This document shows, in pieces, positions 28,582-37,909 of a DNA stretch of 64,000 nucleotides; within the stretch, counting starts at the first letter, position 1, and each line of letters opens with the position of its first letter. Both the position numbers and the translations under genes were made by a program. The notes under the pieces are model-generated. The model did not search any database. It saw nothing but the letters and a program-made list of their open reading frames with translations, and was not told the origin of the DNA. Location of the stretch: NCBI RefSeq assembly GCF_026247885.1, contig NZ_CP110921.1, positions 372,001-436,000 on the forward strand, written 5' to 3'. Origin of the DNA: Methylococcus mesophilus. Lineage in GTDB: Bacteria; Pseudomonadota; Gammaproteobacteria; Methylococcales; Methylococcaceae.

Positions 28582-29670
28582 ATGGCGAACGATCTCTCTC
28601 TCGCGGAACTGCGCGAACGCATCGACCAACTCGACGACCGGGTGCTGGAACTTCTCAACGAGCGGGCAAGATGTGCTCAAGAGGTGGCGGAGATCAAGGT
28701 CGCGGCGGGTGAGACCGACTGCTTCTACCGTCCCGAACGGGAAGCGGAAGTGCTGCAGCGGCTGGCGGCGGCCAATCCCGGTCCGCTCGGCAGGGAGGCC
28801 GTGATCCGCTTCTTCCGCGAAGTGATGTCGGAATGCCTGGCCCTGGAAAAGCCACTGAGCGTCGCCTTCCTCGGTCCGGAAGGGACGTTCACCCAACAGG
28901 CCGCGTACAGGCATTTCGGCCATGCTATCCAGGCCGTCCCACTGCCGGCCATCGACGAGATCTTCCGGGCGGTGGAGAGCGGCGCTTGCCATTACGGCGT
29001 GGTGCCGGTCGAGAATTCGACCGAAGGTGTCATCACCCATACCCTGGATAGTTTCGTCCGCTCCAGTTTGATCATCGCGGGTGAGGTACAACTGCGCATC
29101 CACCACAACCTGCTGTGCAAGGTCCCTGCGCCGTTGGATACGCTGACCGAGGTGTTCTCCCATCCGCAGTCGCTGGCGCAATGCAGGGAGTGGCTGGACC
29201 GTTTCGTCCCCGGTGCGCGGCGCACGCCGCTCGGCAGTAACGCCGAAGCCGCCCGCCGTGCGGCGGAAACCCCCGGCACGGCTGCGATCGCGGGCGAAGT
29301 TGCGGCGGGGCTCTACGGCCTGGAAATCCTGGAGCGCAATATCGAGGACGAACCCGACAACACCACGCGGTTCCTGGTCATCGGCGGCCAGCCGGTGGGG
29401 CCGACCGGTCGCGACAAGACTTCCCTGCTGCTGTCTACCCGCAACGATCCCGGTGCGCTCTTCCGGGTCATCGAGCCGTTCGCGCGCCTGGGAATCAGCA
29501 TGACCAAGGTGGAGTCGCGGCCTTCGCGGCGCGGCATGTGGGACTATTTTTTCTTCATCGACGTGGAAGGGCATCAGGCCGGTCCCACCTTGGCGCAGGC
29601 CCTGGCCGAGGTGCGGGAACAGGCCAGCACGATGCGCATCCTCGGCTCCTATCCGCGTGCATTGAGCTGA
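28582..29670 (+). CDS. pheA: Bifunctional chorismate mutase/prephenate dehydratase
   Basis: 362 residues. AroQ-type chorismate mutase in residues 1-90 (LAELRERIDQLDDRVLELLNER), then prephenate dehydratase from about 92 (VAFLGPEGTFTQQAAYRHFG, VVPVENSTEGVITHTLD, the TRF motif in NTTRFLVIG) and a C-terminal ACT domain (LSTRNDPGALFRVIEPFARLG, with ESRPSRRGMWDYFFF) for phenylalanine inhibition. It makes phenylpyruvate from chorismate. Sits 25 bases after serA. Confidence 0.96.
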   Translation: MANDLSLAELRERIDQLDDRVLELLNERARCAQEVAEIKVAAGETDCFYRPEREAEVLQRLAAANPGPLGREAVIRFFREVMSECLALEKPLSVAFLGPEGTFTQQAAYRHFGHAIQAVPLPAIDEIFRAVESGACHYGVVPVENSTEGVITHTLDSFVRSSLIIAGEVQLRIHHNLLCKVPAPLDTLTEVFSHPQSLAQCREWLDRFVPGARRTPLGSNAEAARRAAETPGTAAIAGEVAAGLYGLEILERNIEDEPDNTTRFLVIGGQPVGPTGRDKTSLLLSTRNDPGALFRVIEPFARLGISMTKVESRPSRRGMWDYFFFIDVEGHQAGPTLAQALAEVREQASTMRILGSYPRALS

Positions 29671-29680
29671 GATTTTCGAC

Positions 29681-30796
29681 ATGAGCATCGCTTCACTCGC
29701 CGTCCCCGGCATTCGCGGACTCACGCCCTACCAGCCCGGCAAGCCGATTGCTGAACTGGAACGGGAGTTCGGTCTGCGGCGTATCGTCAAGCTCGCCTCC
29801 AACGAAAACCCTTTGGGCGCGAGCCCCAAGGCGCTCGAAGTCGTGCGGCGGATACTCGCCGGCAGCCACCTCTATCCCGATGGCAGCGGCTTCGAACTGA
29901 AGGCCACACTGGCGGAAAAACTGGGCGTCGATCCGGCGCAGATCGTCCTCGGCAACGGCTCCAACGACGTGCTCGATCTCGTGGCTCGAGTCTTCCTCGC
30001 CCCCGGACTCAACGCGGTATATTCCGAGCACGCCTTCGCGGTCTACCCCATCGCCACCCAGACGGCCGGGGCGGAGGGAAAGGCTGCCCCAGCCCACGAT
30101 GGCGGCCGGGGGCCGCGCTTCGGCCACGATCTGGAGGCCATGCTGGACCGCGTCGATGCCGATACCCGCGTGGTCTTCGTTGCCAATCCGAACAATCCCA
30201 CCGGGACACTGCTCGGCCGGTCCGAGTTGCATTCATTTCTGTCGGCGCTGCCCGAGCGCATCGTCGTGGTGGTGGACGAGGCTTATTTCGAGTACGCAAG
30301 TTCCCACGACTATCCGAATGCGCTGGACTGGCTGAGGGAATTTCCCGGCCTGATCGTGACCCGCACATTTTCGAAGGCCTACGGGCTGGCGGGCCTGCGG
30401 GTAGGCTATGCGGTCACCGGGGCGGAGGTCGCCGACCTGCTGAATCGGGCCAGACAGCCGTTCAACGTCAACGCCCTGGGGCTGGCCGCCGCGGCCGCCG
30501 CCCTGGAAGATGCCGAGTTCCTGGAAGCCACTGTGCGGGCAAACGACACCGGCCTGCGCCGACTGGAAGCCGGACTCCATGGACGGAGCCTCGATTTCAT
30601 CCCGTCCGCCGGCAACTTCCTCAGCTTCGACCTGGGCCGGACGGCAGGCCCTGTCTTCGATGCTCTGCTGCGTGAAGGCGTCATCGTGCGTCCGGTGGGG
30701 AATTACGGCCTGCCGAACCATCTCAGGGTGTCGGTCGGCACGGTGGAGGAAATCGATATTTTCTTCGCCGCCCTGGACCGCGTGCTGGGACGATGA
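29681..30796 (+). CDS. hisC: Histidinol-phosphate/aromatic aminotransferase
   Basis: 371 residues, class I/II PLP enzyme. KLASNENPLGASPKALE, LGNGSNDVLDLVARVF, VFVANPNNPTGTLL, and the PLP lysine in TRTFSKAYGLAGLRVGY. In this operon position the enzyme commonly transaminates both histidinol phosphate and phenylpyruvate or 4-hydroxyphenylpyruvate, linking pheA and tyrA products to phenylalanine and tyrosine. Ends in an ATGA overlap with tyrA. Confidence 0.93.
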   Translation: MSIASLAVPGIRGLTPYQPGKPIAELEREFGLRRIVKLASNENPLGASPKALEVVRRILAGSHLYPDGSGFELKATLAEKLGVDPAQIVLGNGSNDVLDLVARVFLAPGLNAVYSEHAFAVYPIATQTAGAEGKAAPAHDGGRGPRFGHDLEAMLDRVDADTRVVFVANPNNPTGTLLGRSELHSFLSALPERIVVVVDEAYFEYASSHDYPNALDWLREFPGLIVTRTFSKAYGLAGLRVGYAVTGAEVADLLNRARQPFNVNALGLAAAAAALEDAEFLEATVRANDTGLRRLEAGLHGRSLDFIPSAGNFLSFDLGRTAGPVFDALLREGVIVRPVGNYGLPNHLRVSVGTVEEIDIFFAALDRVLGR

Positions 30797-31665
30797 TCCG
30801 CAGGCTCTGCATCATAGGGGTCGGCCTGATCGGCGGTTCGGCAGCCCGGCGCGCCCGCGGGTTTTGCGAGGAAATCGTCGGAATCGACGCGGATCCGGAG
30901 AACCTGCGGCGGGCTGAAACCCTGGGCGTCATCGATCGAGGCTGCGCCAGCCTGGAACGAGGCGTGGCTGCGGCCGATTTCGTGCTCATCGCGACGCCCG
31001 TCGGCGCGATCGAGCCGTTGTTTCGAGGGCTGCAGCCGCTCTGGCGGTCCGATTGCGTCTACACCGATGCCGGCAGCACCAAGGGCAATGTGGTGGAAGC
31101 CGCCCGGCGGGTGTTCGGCAAGGTGCCGCCCAATTTCATCCCCGGCCATCCGATCGCCGGCGCCGAGCGCAGCGGAGTGGAGGCAGCAGACCCTGATTTG
31201 TTCGAAGGTAAGCGCGTGATTTTGACGCCGTTGCCGGACAGCGCGCCGGGAGCGCTGGCGCGGGTGGATGCGTTCTGGACGCATCTGGGCGCGCGGGTCG
31301 AGCGCATGGAAGTCGGGCATCACGACGAGGTGCTGGCGGCGACCAGCCATCTGCCGCACGTGCTGGCTTTCACCCTGGCGCGGATGCTGGGCCGGAAAGA
31401 CGAGCAGGCGGAGATTTTCCGCTATGCCGCGGGGGGCTTCCGCGATTTCACCCGCATCGCTTCCAGCGATCCCAAGATGTGGCTGGACATCTGCCGGGCC
31501 AACCGCGGACCGTTGCTGGAACTGCTGGGCGAATACGAAACGGCGCTGCGCGAAGTGGCGGGGCTGGTCCGCTCCGACGACGTCGACGGCTTGTACGCCT
31601 GCTTCAGCGAAGCCAGGGCCGCCCGCGAAAAATTTCTAAAGTTGACGGAAAGCAATCATGCATGA
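30793..31665 (+). CDS. tyrA: Prephenate dehydrogenase
   Basis: 290 residues. N-terminal NAD(P) site LCIIGVGLIGGSAARRARGF, DAGSTKGNVVEAA, the HPIAGAERSGVEAA motif with conserved His for prephenate, and the helical C-terminal half with HHDEVLAATSHLPHVLAF. Oxidative decarboxylation of prephenate to 4-hydroxyphenylpyruvate. Overlaps hisC by 4 bases and aroA by 8 bases, so translation is probably coupled. In some pseudomonads tyrA and aroA are fused; here they are separate frames. Confidence 0.94.
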   Translation: MIRRLCIIGVGLIGGSAARRARGFCEEIVGIDADPENLRRAETLGVIDRGCASLERGVAAADFVLIATPVGAIEPLFRGLQPLWRSDCVYTDAGSTKGNVVEAARRVFGKVPPNFIPGHPIAGAERSGVEAADPDLFEGKRVILTPLPDSAPGALARVDAFWTHLGARVERMEVGHHDEVLAATSHLPHVLAFTLARMLGRKDEQAEIFRYAAGGFRDFTRIASSDPKMWLDICRANRGPLLELLGEYETALREVAGLVRSDDVDGLYACFSEARAAREKFLKLTESNHA

Positions 31666-32971
31666 CACAGATGTGGTTTTCACCGCCAGGCCGGGCGGGC
31701 GGATGCAGGGCGACATCCGGGTGCCGGGCGACAAGTCCGTCTCCCACCGCTCGGTGATGCTGGGTTCGCTCGCCGAAGGCATAACCGAAGTCAGCGGCTT
31801 TCTCGAAGCCGAGGACTGCCTGGCGACGATGGCAGCGTTCCGGGCCATGGGCGTCGTGATCGAAGGCCCGGAGAACGGCCGGCTGCGCATCCACGGCGTC
31901 GGCCTGCACGGGCTGAAACCGCCCGCGGCGGCGCTGGATCTCGGCAATTCCGGCACCTCCATGCGGCTATTGAGCGGGCTGTTGGCGGGACAGGCATTCG
32001 ACACCACGCTGACCGGCGATGCCTCCCTGGTGCGCCGGCCGATGCGGCGCGTGACCGAACCGCTGCGCGCCATGGGCGCGCGGATCGACACCACCGAAGC
32101 CGGCACCGCGCCGCTGCGCATCGCCGGCGGAAGCCGCCTCAAAGGGATCGACTATGCGATGCCGGTCGCCAGCGCCCAGGTGAAATCCTGTTTGCTGCTG
32201 GCGGGCCTCTACGCGGAAGGGAAGACCTGCGTCACCGAGCCGGCGCCGACCCGCGACCACACCGAACGCATGCTGGCCGGCTTCGGATACCCGGTTGCGC
32301 GCGACGGCAACCGCGTCTGCCTCCAATCCGGCGGCAAGCTTTCCGCGACCCGTATCGACGTGCCGGCGGACATTTCCTCAGCGGCGTTCTTCATGGTCGG
32401 CGCGGCGATCAGCCCCGGCTCCGATGTGCTCCTGCGCCATGTCGGGATCAATCCGACCCGTACCGGCGTCATCGAAATCCTGCGCGAAATGGGCGCCGAC
32501 ATCGAGATTCTCGACCCTCGCGAAGTCGGCGGCGAACCGGTGGCGGACATCCGCATCCGCCACCGCGAACTGCGCGGCATCCGCATTCCCGAGCACACCG
32601 TGCCGCTGGCCATCGACGAGTTTCCGGCCCTGTTCGTCGCCGCCGCCTGCGCCCGCGGCGAGACCGTGCTGACCGGCGCAGAGGAACTACGGGTCAAGGA
32701 AAGCGACCGCATCCAGGTCATGGCCGACGGACTGGTTGCGCTGGGCATCGATGCCCAGCCGACGCCTGACGGCATGATCGTGCAGGGCGGCAGGCTCCGC
32801 GGCGGCGCGGTCGATTCGCGCGGCGATCACCGCATCGCCATGTCGTTCTCGATCGCCGCCTTGCGCGCCTCCGGTCCTATCGAGATCCACGATTGCGCCA
32901 ACGTTTCGACCTCGTTCCCCAACTTCGTCGCGCTGGCGCGGACACTGGGTCTGGACATCGGGCTGAGCTGA
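31658..32971 (+). CDS. aroA: EPSP synthase (3-phosphoshikimate 1-carboxyvinyltransferase)
   Basis: 437 residues, full length. IRVPGDKSVSHRSVMLGSLAEG (phosphoenolpyruvate/shikimate site), LGNSGTSMRLLSGLLAGQ, LTGDASLVRRPMRRV, and the C-terminal signature with RVKESDRIQVMADGL and GDHRIAMSFSIAAL. The LGNSGTSMRL form rather than LGNAGTAMRPL points to a class II (glyphosate-tolerant type) enzyme, an inference from motif only. Sixth step of the shikimate pathway. Confidence 0.96.
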   Translation: MHDTDVVFTARPGGRMQGDIRVPGDKSVSHRSVMLGSLAEGITEVSGFLEAEDCLATMAAFRAMGVVIEGPENGRLRIHGVGLHGLKPPAAALDLGNSGTSMRLLSGLLAGQAFDTTLTGDASLVRRPMRRVTEPLRAMGARIDTTEAGTAPLRIAGGSRLKGIDYAMPVASAQVKSCLLLAGLYAEGKTCVTEPAPTRDHTERMLAGFGYPVARDGNRVCLQSGGKLSATRIDVPADISSAAFFMVGAAISPGSDVLLRHVGINPTRTGVIEILREMGADIEILDPREVGGEPVADIRIRHRELRGIRIPEHTVPLAIDEFPALFVAAACARGETVLTGAEELRVKESDRIQVMADGLVALGIDAQPTPDGMIVQGGRLRGGAVDSRGDHRIAMSFSIAALRASGPIEIHDCANVSTSFPNFVALARTLGLDIGLS

Positions 32972-32977
32972 ATCGCC

Positions 32978-33646
32978 ATGCACAATCCTGTTCCCGTACT
33001 CACCATTGACGGCCCCAGTGGGGCAGGCAAGGGCACCGCGGCTCGCGCAGTCGCCGCCCGATTGGGTTGGAACTTCCTCGACAGCGGAGCGATCTACAGA
33101 GCACTGGCAGTCGCGGCGATGGACCGGGAGGTTTCCTGCGAAGACGAAGCGGCGCTGGAGGCGCTCGCCCATTCGCTCGATCTGGTTTTCGAAGCGACCG
33201 CCGTCCCGCGTGCGCTCTTGTGGGGTGCCGACATCGGCGATCGGATCGTGACCGAGGAATGCGGCAATCTGGCGTCGAAAGTGGCGGCTTTCCCGCGGGT
33301 CCGCCAGGCGCTTCTCGAAAAGCAGCGTAGTTTCCGCCGACCGCCGGGCCTGGTGGCGGACGGACGCGACATGGGAACGGTGGTTTTCCCGGATGCACTT
33401 TACAAAGTGTTTCTCACCGCGAGCGCGGAAGTCCGCGCGCTTCGGCGTTATAACCAGTTGAAAGAGAAAGGCATAGATGTTAGCCTTGCCAACTTGACCG
33501 AAGAGATCGAAGCGCGTGACCGGCGCGATCGGGAGCGGGCAACCGCCCCGCTCAGAGCCGCGGACGGCGCTGTGGTCATCGATTCCTCGGATTTATCCGT
33601 CGAGGAAGTGATCCTGGCGTGTCTCGCCGTAGCGGGATCGCGCTGA
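32978..33646 (+). CDS. cmk: Cytidylate kinase
   Basis: 222 residues. P-loop LTIDGPSGAGKGTAARAVA, YRALAVAAMDREV, the LVADGRDMGTVVFPDA motif and the REVKERD-like EEIEARDRRDRERATAPL region. It phosphorylates CMP and dCMP. It follows aroA by 6 bases and precedes rpsA, the same order as in E. coli and Pseudomonas. Confidence 0.96.
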   Translation: MHNPVPVLTIDGPSGAGKGTAARAVAARLGWNFLDSGAIYRALAVAAMDREVSCEDEAALEALAHSLDLVFEATAVPRALLWGADIGDRIVTEECGNLASKVAAFPRVRQALLEKQRSFRRPPGLVADGRDMGTVVFPDALYKVFLTASAEVRALRRYNQLKEKGIDVSLANLTEEIEARDRRDRERATAPLRAADGAVVIDSSDLSVEEVILACLAVAGSR

Positions 33647-33727
33647 GAGTCCTTAAGGTCATACAGCATAGGGTGTGTTCGTCCGCAGAGCGGGGGAACA
33701 CGGTCATAAACCAACTTAAACTTACTA

Positions 33728-33749
33728 CGTCCGATTTTTACCTCGGACG
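33728..33749 (+). promoter_or_regulatory. Hairpin in rpsA leader
   Basis: CGTCCGA (33728-33734) pairs perfectly with TCGGACG (33743-33749) around an 8-base T-rich loop, ending 15 bases before the rpsA ATG. No ordinary Shine-Dalgarno sequence follows it (only CGGAATCATAGATC). E. coli rpsA likewise lacks a strong site and is autoregulated through leader hairpins, so this may be the counterpart. Confidence 0.5.
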
Positions 33750-33764
33750 CCGGAATCATAGATC

Positions 33765-35432
33765 ATGGGCGAAAGCTTTGCAGAACTGTTTGAAGAAAGT
33801 CTGGCGAAAGCCGAGATGCGCGCTGGCAGCATCATCACCGGCACGGTCGTCGACATCGGCACCGACGCGGTGGTTGTCAATGCCGGACTGAAATCCGAAG
33901 GCGTCATCCCGAAGTGGCAATTCCTCAATGCCGACGGCCAACTGGAAGTCCAGGTGGGCGATCAGGTCGAGGTGGCCCTGGACATGGTGGAAGACGGCTT
34001 AGGGGCGACCCTGCTGTCCCGCGACAAGGCCAAGAAGCTCAAGGCCTGGGATGACCTGGAAAAAGCCTTCGAAGGCAGCGAAACCGTCGTCGGCCGCATC
34101 GTCGGCAAGGTTCGCGGCGGGTTTACCGTTGCGATCGGCGCTCTGCGAGCTTTCCTGCCCGGTTCGTTGGTAGACGTGCGCCCCGTGCGCGACACCACCT
34201 TCCTGGAAGGACGCGACCTCGAATTCAAGGTCATCAAGATTGACCAGAAGCGCAACAACGTCGTGCTGTCGCGGCGTGCCGTCGTCGAATCCGAATTCAG
34301 CGCCGAGAAGGAAGCGCTGATGGAAAGCCTCAAGGAAGGCGCCATCGTCGCCGGCGTGGTCAAGAACCTCACCGATTACGGCGCGTTCATCGACCTGGGC
34401 GGCATCGACGGCCTGCTGCATATCACCGATATGGCCTGGAAGCGCGTGCGCCATCCGTCCGAAGCCGTCCAGATCGGCCAAGAACTGCAGGTCAAGGTTC
34501 TCAAGTACGATCAGGAGAAGAACCGCGTATCCCTGGGTCTCAAGCAACTCGGCGAAGACCCGTGGGTCAATATTGCCCGCCGCTATCCTTCCGGTACCCG
34601 CTTGTTCGGCAAGGTCAGCAACCTTACTGATTACGGCTGCTTCGTTGAGCTGGAAGAAGGCGTCGAGGGTCTGGTCCACGTCTCGGAGATGGACTGGACC
34701 AACAAGAACGTCAATCCGTCGAAGGTCGTTCAGCTCGGCGATGAAGTCGAGGTCATGGTCCTCGACATCGACGAGGAACGCCGCCGCATATCCCTGGGCA
34801 TGAAGCAATGCAAGATGAATCCCTGGGACGAGTTCGCTACGACTCACAAGAAGGGCGAGAAGATCAGCGGCACGATCAAGTCGATCACCGACTTCGGTAT
34901 CTTCATCGGCCTCGACGGCAACATCGACGGGCTGGTCCATCTCTCCGACATTTCGTGGTCCGTAACAGGCGAAGATGCCATTCGCCAGTTCAAGAAAGGC
35001 GACGAGCTGGAAACCGTCATCCTGGCGATCGACCCCGAACGCGAGCGCATCTCGCTGGGCATCAAGCAGCTCGAACAGGATCCGTTCCAGAACTTCCTGG
35101 CGGCTCACGACAAAGGTTCGATCGTGCGCGGCGTAGTCAAGGAAGTGGATGCCAAGGGCGCAGTCATTACCCTGGCGGACAATGTGGAAGGCTATCTGCG
35201 CGCTTCCGAGATCCAGCGTGACCGGGTCGAAGACGCGCGGGCACTGCTGAGCGTAGGTGACGAAGTCGAGGCCAAGTTCATCGGCGTCGACAAGAAGACC
35301 AAGTCGATCTCTCTGTCGGTCAAATCCAAGGACCAGGACGAGGAAGCGGCGGCGATCAAGGACTACTCGCAACAGGCATCCGGTACGCCGACCCTCGGCG
35401 ATATCTTCAAGGAGCAGATGGAAAACCGCTGA
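33765..35432 (+). CDS. rpsA: 30S ribosomal protein S1
   Basis: 555 residues, six S1 repeats, the gammaproteobacterial length. N-terminus [18 protein letters not shown] binds the ribosome through S2. Repeat markers include [62 protein letters not shown] and [22 protein letters not shown]1 recruits mRNA to the 30S subunit. Its own start lacks a good Shine-Dalgarno sequence and is preceded by a hairpin. Confidence 0.97.
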   Translation: MGESFAELFEESLAKAEMRAGSIITGTVVDIGTDAVVVNAGLKSEGVIPKWQFLNADGQLEVQVGDQVEVALDMVEDGLGATLLSRDKAKKLKAWDDLEKAFEGSETVVGRIVGKVRGGFTVAIGALRAFLPGSLVDVRPVRDTTFLEGRDLEFKVIKIDQKRNNVVLSRRAVVESEFSAEKEALMESLKEGAIVAGVVKNLTDYGAFIDLGGIDGLLHITDMAWKRVRHPSEAVQIGQELQVKVLKYDQEKNRVSLGLKQLGEDPWVNIARRYPSGTRLFGKVSNLTDYGCFVELEEGVEGLVHVSEMDWTNKNVNPSKVVQLGDEVEVMVLDIDEERRRISLGMKQCKMNPWDEFATTHKKGEKISGTIKSITDFGIFIGLDGNIDGLVHLSDISWSVTGEDAIRQFKKGDELETVILAIDPERERISLGIKQLEQDPFQNFLAAHDKGSIVRGVVKEVDAKGAVITLADNVEGYLRASEIQRDRVEDARALLSVGDEVEAKFIGVDKKTKSISLSVKSKDQDEEAAAIKDYSQQASGTPTLGDIFKEQMENR

Positions 35433-35452
35433 TCGTTCCGGTTTTCCCTGGT

Positions 35453-35488
35453 GGAAGGGACCTTGAACGTCCCTTCCGTTTCACTTTT
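35453..35488 (+). terminator. Hairpin between rpsA and ihfB
   Basis: GGAAGGGAC (35453-35461) and GTCCCTTCC (35469-35477) form a perfect 9-bp stem with a 7-base loop, followed by a T-rich stretch (GTTTCACTTTTT). It looks like a rho-independent terminator or attenuator 20 bases after rpsA, which would uncouple ihfB from part of the operon. Confidence 0.7.
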
Positions 35489-35506
35489 TGGAACCTGGAA
35501 ATCGAC

Positions 35507-35794
35507 ATGACTAAATCGGAATTGATCGAATCCCTGGCCGGAAAGTATCCGCATCTGTCTCCCCGGGACATCGAATATGCCATCAAGGAGATGATCGGCT
35601 ACATGAGTGAGGCGCTGGCAGGGGGCGAGCGCATTGAAATCAGGGGGTTCGGCAGCTTCTCTCTGCATTATCGGCCTCCTCGCGTCGGCCGGAATCCCAA
35701 GACCGGCGAATCCGTTCACCTTCCTTCGAGGCGCGTTCCGCATTTCAAACCCGGCAAGGAGTTGCGCGACCGGGTCAATCCGATCAAGGAATAA
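35507..35794 (+). CDS. ihfB: Integration host factor beta subunit
   Basis: 95 residues. [21 protein letters not shown], the DNA-intercalating arm with [25 protein letters not shown], and [15 protein letters not shown] match IHF-beta. It pairs with IHF-alpha to bend DNA sharply; relevant here as IHF assists sigma54 promoters such as nif and phage functions. GGAAA precedes the ATG. Confidence 0.96.
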   Translation: MTKSELIESLAGKYPHLSPRDIEYAIKEMIGYMSEALAGGERIEIRGFGSFSLHYRPPRVGRNPKTGESVHLPSRRVPHFKPGKELRDRVNPIKE

Positions 35795-35856
35795 GACCTG
35801 TATCGGAGGGGTCGAGTTCGCCTCCCCCCTCCCTGGGCGAATCGCGGGGTATCGGA

Positions 35857-37077
35857 ATGCCGGACGGCACCATGCTCGAACTGTTGACCCTGCTGCTTCC
35901 GGTCGCTGCGGCTTCCGGCTGGTATGCCGCCACCAGGCACCACGGGCGGTATCTGTCGGGCGAGCGGAAAGACAGTATCCGACGAGCCTATCAGGGACCC
36001 GCAGATCCCACCATCGGCGTGAGAGCCGACGAGACCTTTTATCTGCTCAGACAAATCGCCGATTCCAGCACCAAAACCCTGGAACTGCAACTGGCTCTCG
36101 GCAGCCTGTTCCGCAGGAGCGGCGAACTTTCCAAGGCGATCGAACTGCACGAACGCCTCCATTCTCAGCCTCAGTTGACGAACGAGCAGCAACATGCCAT
36201 TCGATTCGAACTCGGCATGGATTATCTGAGCGCGGGTTTGCTGGATCGGGCCGAAAACGTCTTTGCGGATCTGACGGCGAGCGCTTCACATGGCAAAGCC
36301 TCTCTCCAGCAGATGCTGGCGATCTACCAGAGCGAAAAGGATTGGGTAAGGGCGGCCGAGTGTGCCCAGTCGCTCAAGAAGCTCGATGCGGGCCAGCGCA
36401 ATGCCACTTTGGCCCATCTCCTGTGCGAGCAGGCTGAATCGGCGGTCGCCCGGGGGGAAACGGTTAAGGCACAGACACATCTCCAGCAGGCCCTGGCGGA
36501 AGATCCGCGCTGCGTTCGGGCGACCCTCCTGAAATCACGGCTCGCGTTGCAACGGCAGCATTGGGCGGAAGCGGGTGTCCTGCTGCGATCGGTAGAGTTC
36601 CAGAATCCCGCCTTTCTTCCGGAAGTCATCGGGCAATTGCGGCTCTGCCACGCCAATCTCCGGGACATGGATGGATATTTGACCTATCTCGACTATGTCT
36701 ACCAGCGCTATCGTGCGGATGCGGCCGCCTTGCTCCTCGCCGATGAACTGGCGCAACGGGAAGGGGCGTTTGCAGCAGCAAGCTATCTGACGGCGCTTCT
36801 GTCCGAACGGTCGAGCCTGAATCTGATCCGCCGCACGCTGCATTATGCCGGATCGGCCACCTGCATCGACAGTGATTGCGTGTCGGTCCTGCGACGCTGT
36901 CTGACCGCTCTCGACAGCCTTGCCATGCAACAGCCCGGTTACGGCTGCATCCAATGCGGATATGAATGCCGTGAGCTGCATTGGCATTGTCCGACCTGCC
37001 GCGGCTGGGGAACGATCCAGCCGGCCGGTTCAGGCGTCGGCTTCATCGGCAAGAACCCAGCGACACTCCCATCTTGA
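35857..37077 (+). CDS. lapB: Lipopolysaccharide assembly protein LapB (YciM)
   Basis: 406 residues. A single N-terminal membrane anchor (MLELLTLLLPVAAASGWYAA) is followed by tandem TPR-like helices and a C-terminal rubredoxin-like metal knuckle with CIQCGYEC and CPTC. LapB regulates LpxC proteolysis by FtsH and so LPS synthesis. ATG at 35857 chosen; an internal ATG at 35872 gives the family-typical MLEL start. In E. coli lapA lies between ihfB and lapB; here only 62 bases separate them, so lapA is missing. The 3' end overlaps psd, tail to tail, by 35 bases. Confidence 0.92.
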   Translation: MPDGTMLELLTLLLPVAAASGWYAATRHHGRYLSGERKDSIRRAYQGPADPTIGVRADETFYLLRQIADSSTKTLELQLALGSLFRRSGELSKAIELHERLHSQPQLTNEQQHAIRFELGMDYLSAGLLDRAENVFADLTASASHGKASLQQMLAIYQSEKDWVRAAECAQSLKKLDAGQRNATLAHLLCEQAESAVARGETVKAQTHLQQALAEDPRCVRATLLKSRLALQRQHWAEAGVLLRSVEFQNPAFLPEVIGQLRLCHANLRDMDGYLTYLDYVYQRYRADAAALLLADELAQREGAFAAASYLTALLSERSSLNLIRRTLHYAGSATCIDSDCVSVLRRCLTALDSLAMQQPGYGCIQCGYECRELHWHCPTCRGWGTIQPAGSGVGFIGKNPATLPS

Positions 37078-37909
37078 CGGATGAACCAGCCTGTAATTTC
37101 GAGCTCCAACGCGCGTGGCCGGTACCGAAGAGGACGATTACAGTCGACCCCATGTTGAAGCGGCCGATTTCGGCGCATCGTTCGAAACTGAGGCCTTGCG
37201 TCGAATAATCCCACCGCCGGATCGTCTTGGAGCGGGGAGGTGTGACTTCGCCATGCCACACCGTCTCGATGCTCGACACGAAAATCGCCCCAACCAGAAT
37301 GACCGCCATCGGGCCCGCGGCGGTGTCGAAATAGCAGATCACCCTTTCATTGCGCGCGAAAAGATTCGGAACGTTTTCCGTCGTCGCGACGTTTACGCTG
37401 AATAGCTCGCCCGGCACATGAGTCATGGCCGCCAGAGTGCCGGCTACCGGCAGATGGATACGATGGTAGTCGCGAGGCGAAAGATAGACGGTGACGAAGC
37501 TGCCGCTCTCGAATTTCTCCGCCTCGCCTTCATCGCCGCCGAGCAGATCCGCCAGTTTGAAGCTGTGTCCTTTGGCCTGGAACAGCAGTTTGCCCTCGAT
37601 GGCGCCGATCTGGCTGATCGCGCCGTCCGCTGGGCAAGCGATCGCGTCCGGCTCGCTGCAGATCGGCCTGGCGCCGGTTTTCAGCGCGCGTGTGAAGAAC
37701 GTGTTGAAGCAGTCGAAAGAGTCCAACGAATCGCATGCCGCCTCGGTAAGATCCACCCGATAGAGTTTGCAAATCGCTCGGATCATGGCGTTCTTGACCC
37801 AAGGCCGGCGAATACGGACGGCCGTATGCATGAGCCGTGAAACGCCGTGCTGGGGCAGCAGATATTGGAGGCCGGCAAACAGCTTGGACGAAAAGGCAGC
37901 CATGGTCAT
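37043..37909 (-). CDS. psd: Phosphatidylserine decarboxylase proenzyme
   Basis: 288 residues. FDCFNTFFTRALKTGARP, CPADGAISQIG, YLSPRDYHRIHLPVAG (catalytic His), and the self-cleavage site MGSTVIVLF, in which the usual LGST reads MGST; the Ser becomes the pyruvoyl group. Membrane enzyme producing phosphatidylethanolamine. The start overlaps the stop of the glycerate kinase gene in ATGA form, tying a phospholipid gene to the serine-cycle genes in one operon. Confidence 0.93.
   Translation of the reverse strand: MTMAAFSSKLFAGLQYLLPQHGVSRLMHTAVRIRRPWVKNAMIRAICKLYRVDLTEAACDSLDSFDCFNTFFTRALKTGARPICSEPDAIACPADGAISQIGAIEGKLLFQAKGHSFKLADLLGGDEGEAEKFESGSFVTVYLSPRDYHRIHLPVAGTLAAMTHVPGELFSVNVATTENVPNLFARNERVICYFDTAAGPMAVILVGAIFVSSIETVWHGEVTPPRSKTIRRWDYSTQGLSFERCAEIGRFNMGSTVIVLFGTGHARWSSKLQAGSSVKMGVSLGSCR

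Noticed and set aside
26280..28658. Minus-strand open frame of about 790 codons
   Set aside because: Antisense to serC and serA, which have clear motifs and ribosome binding sites; no recognisable protein features.
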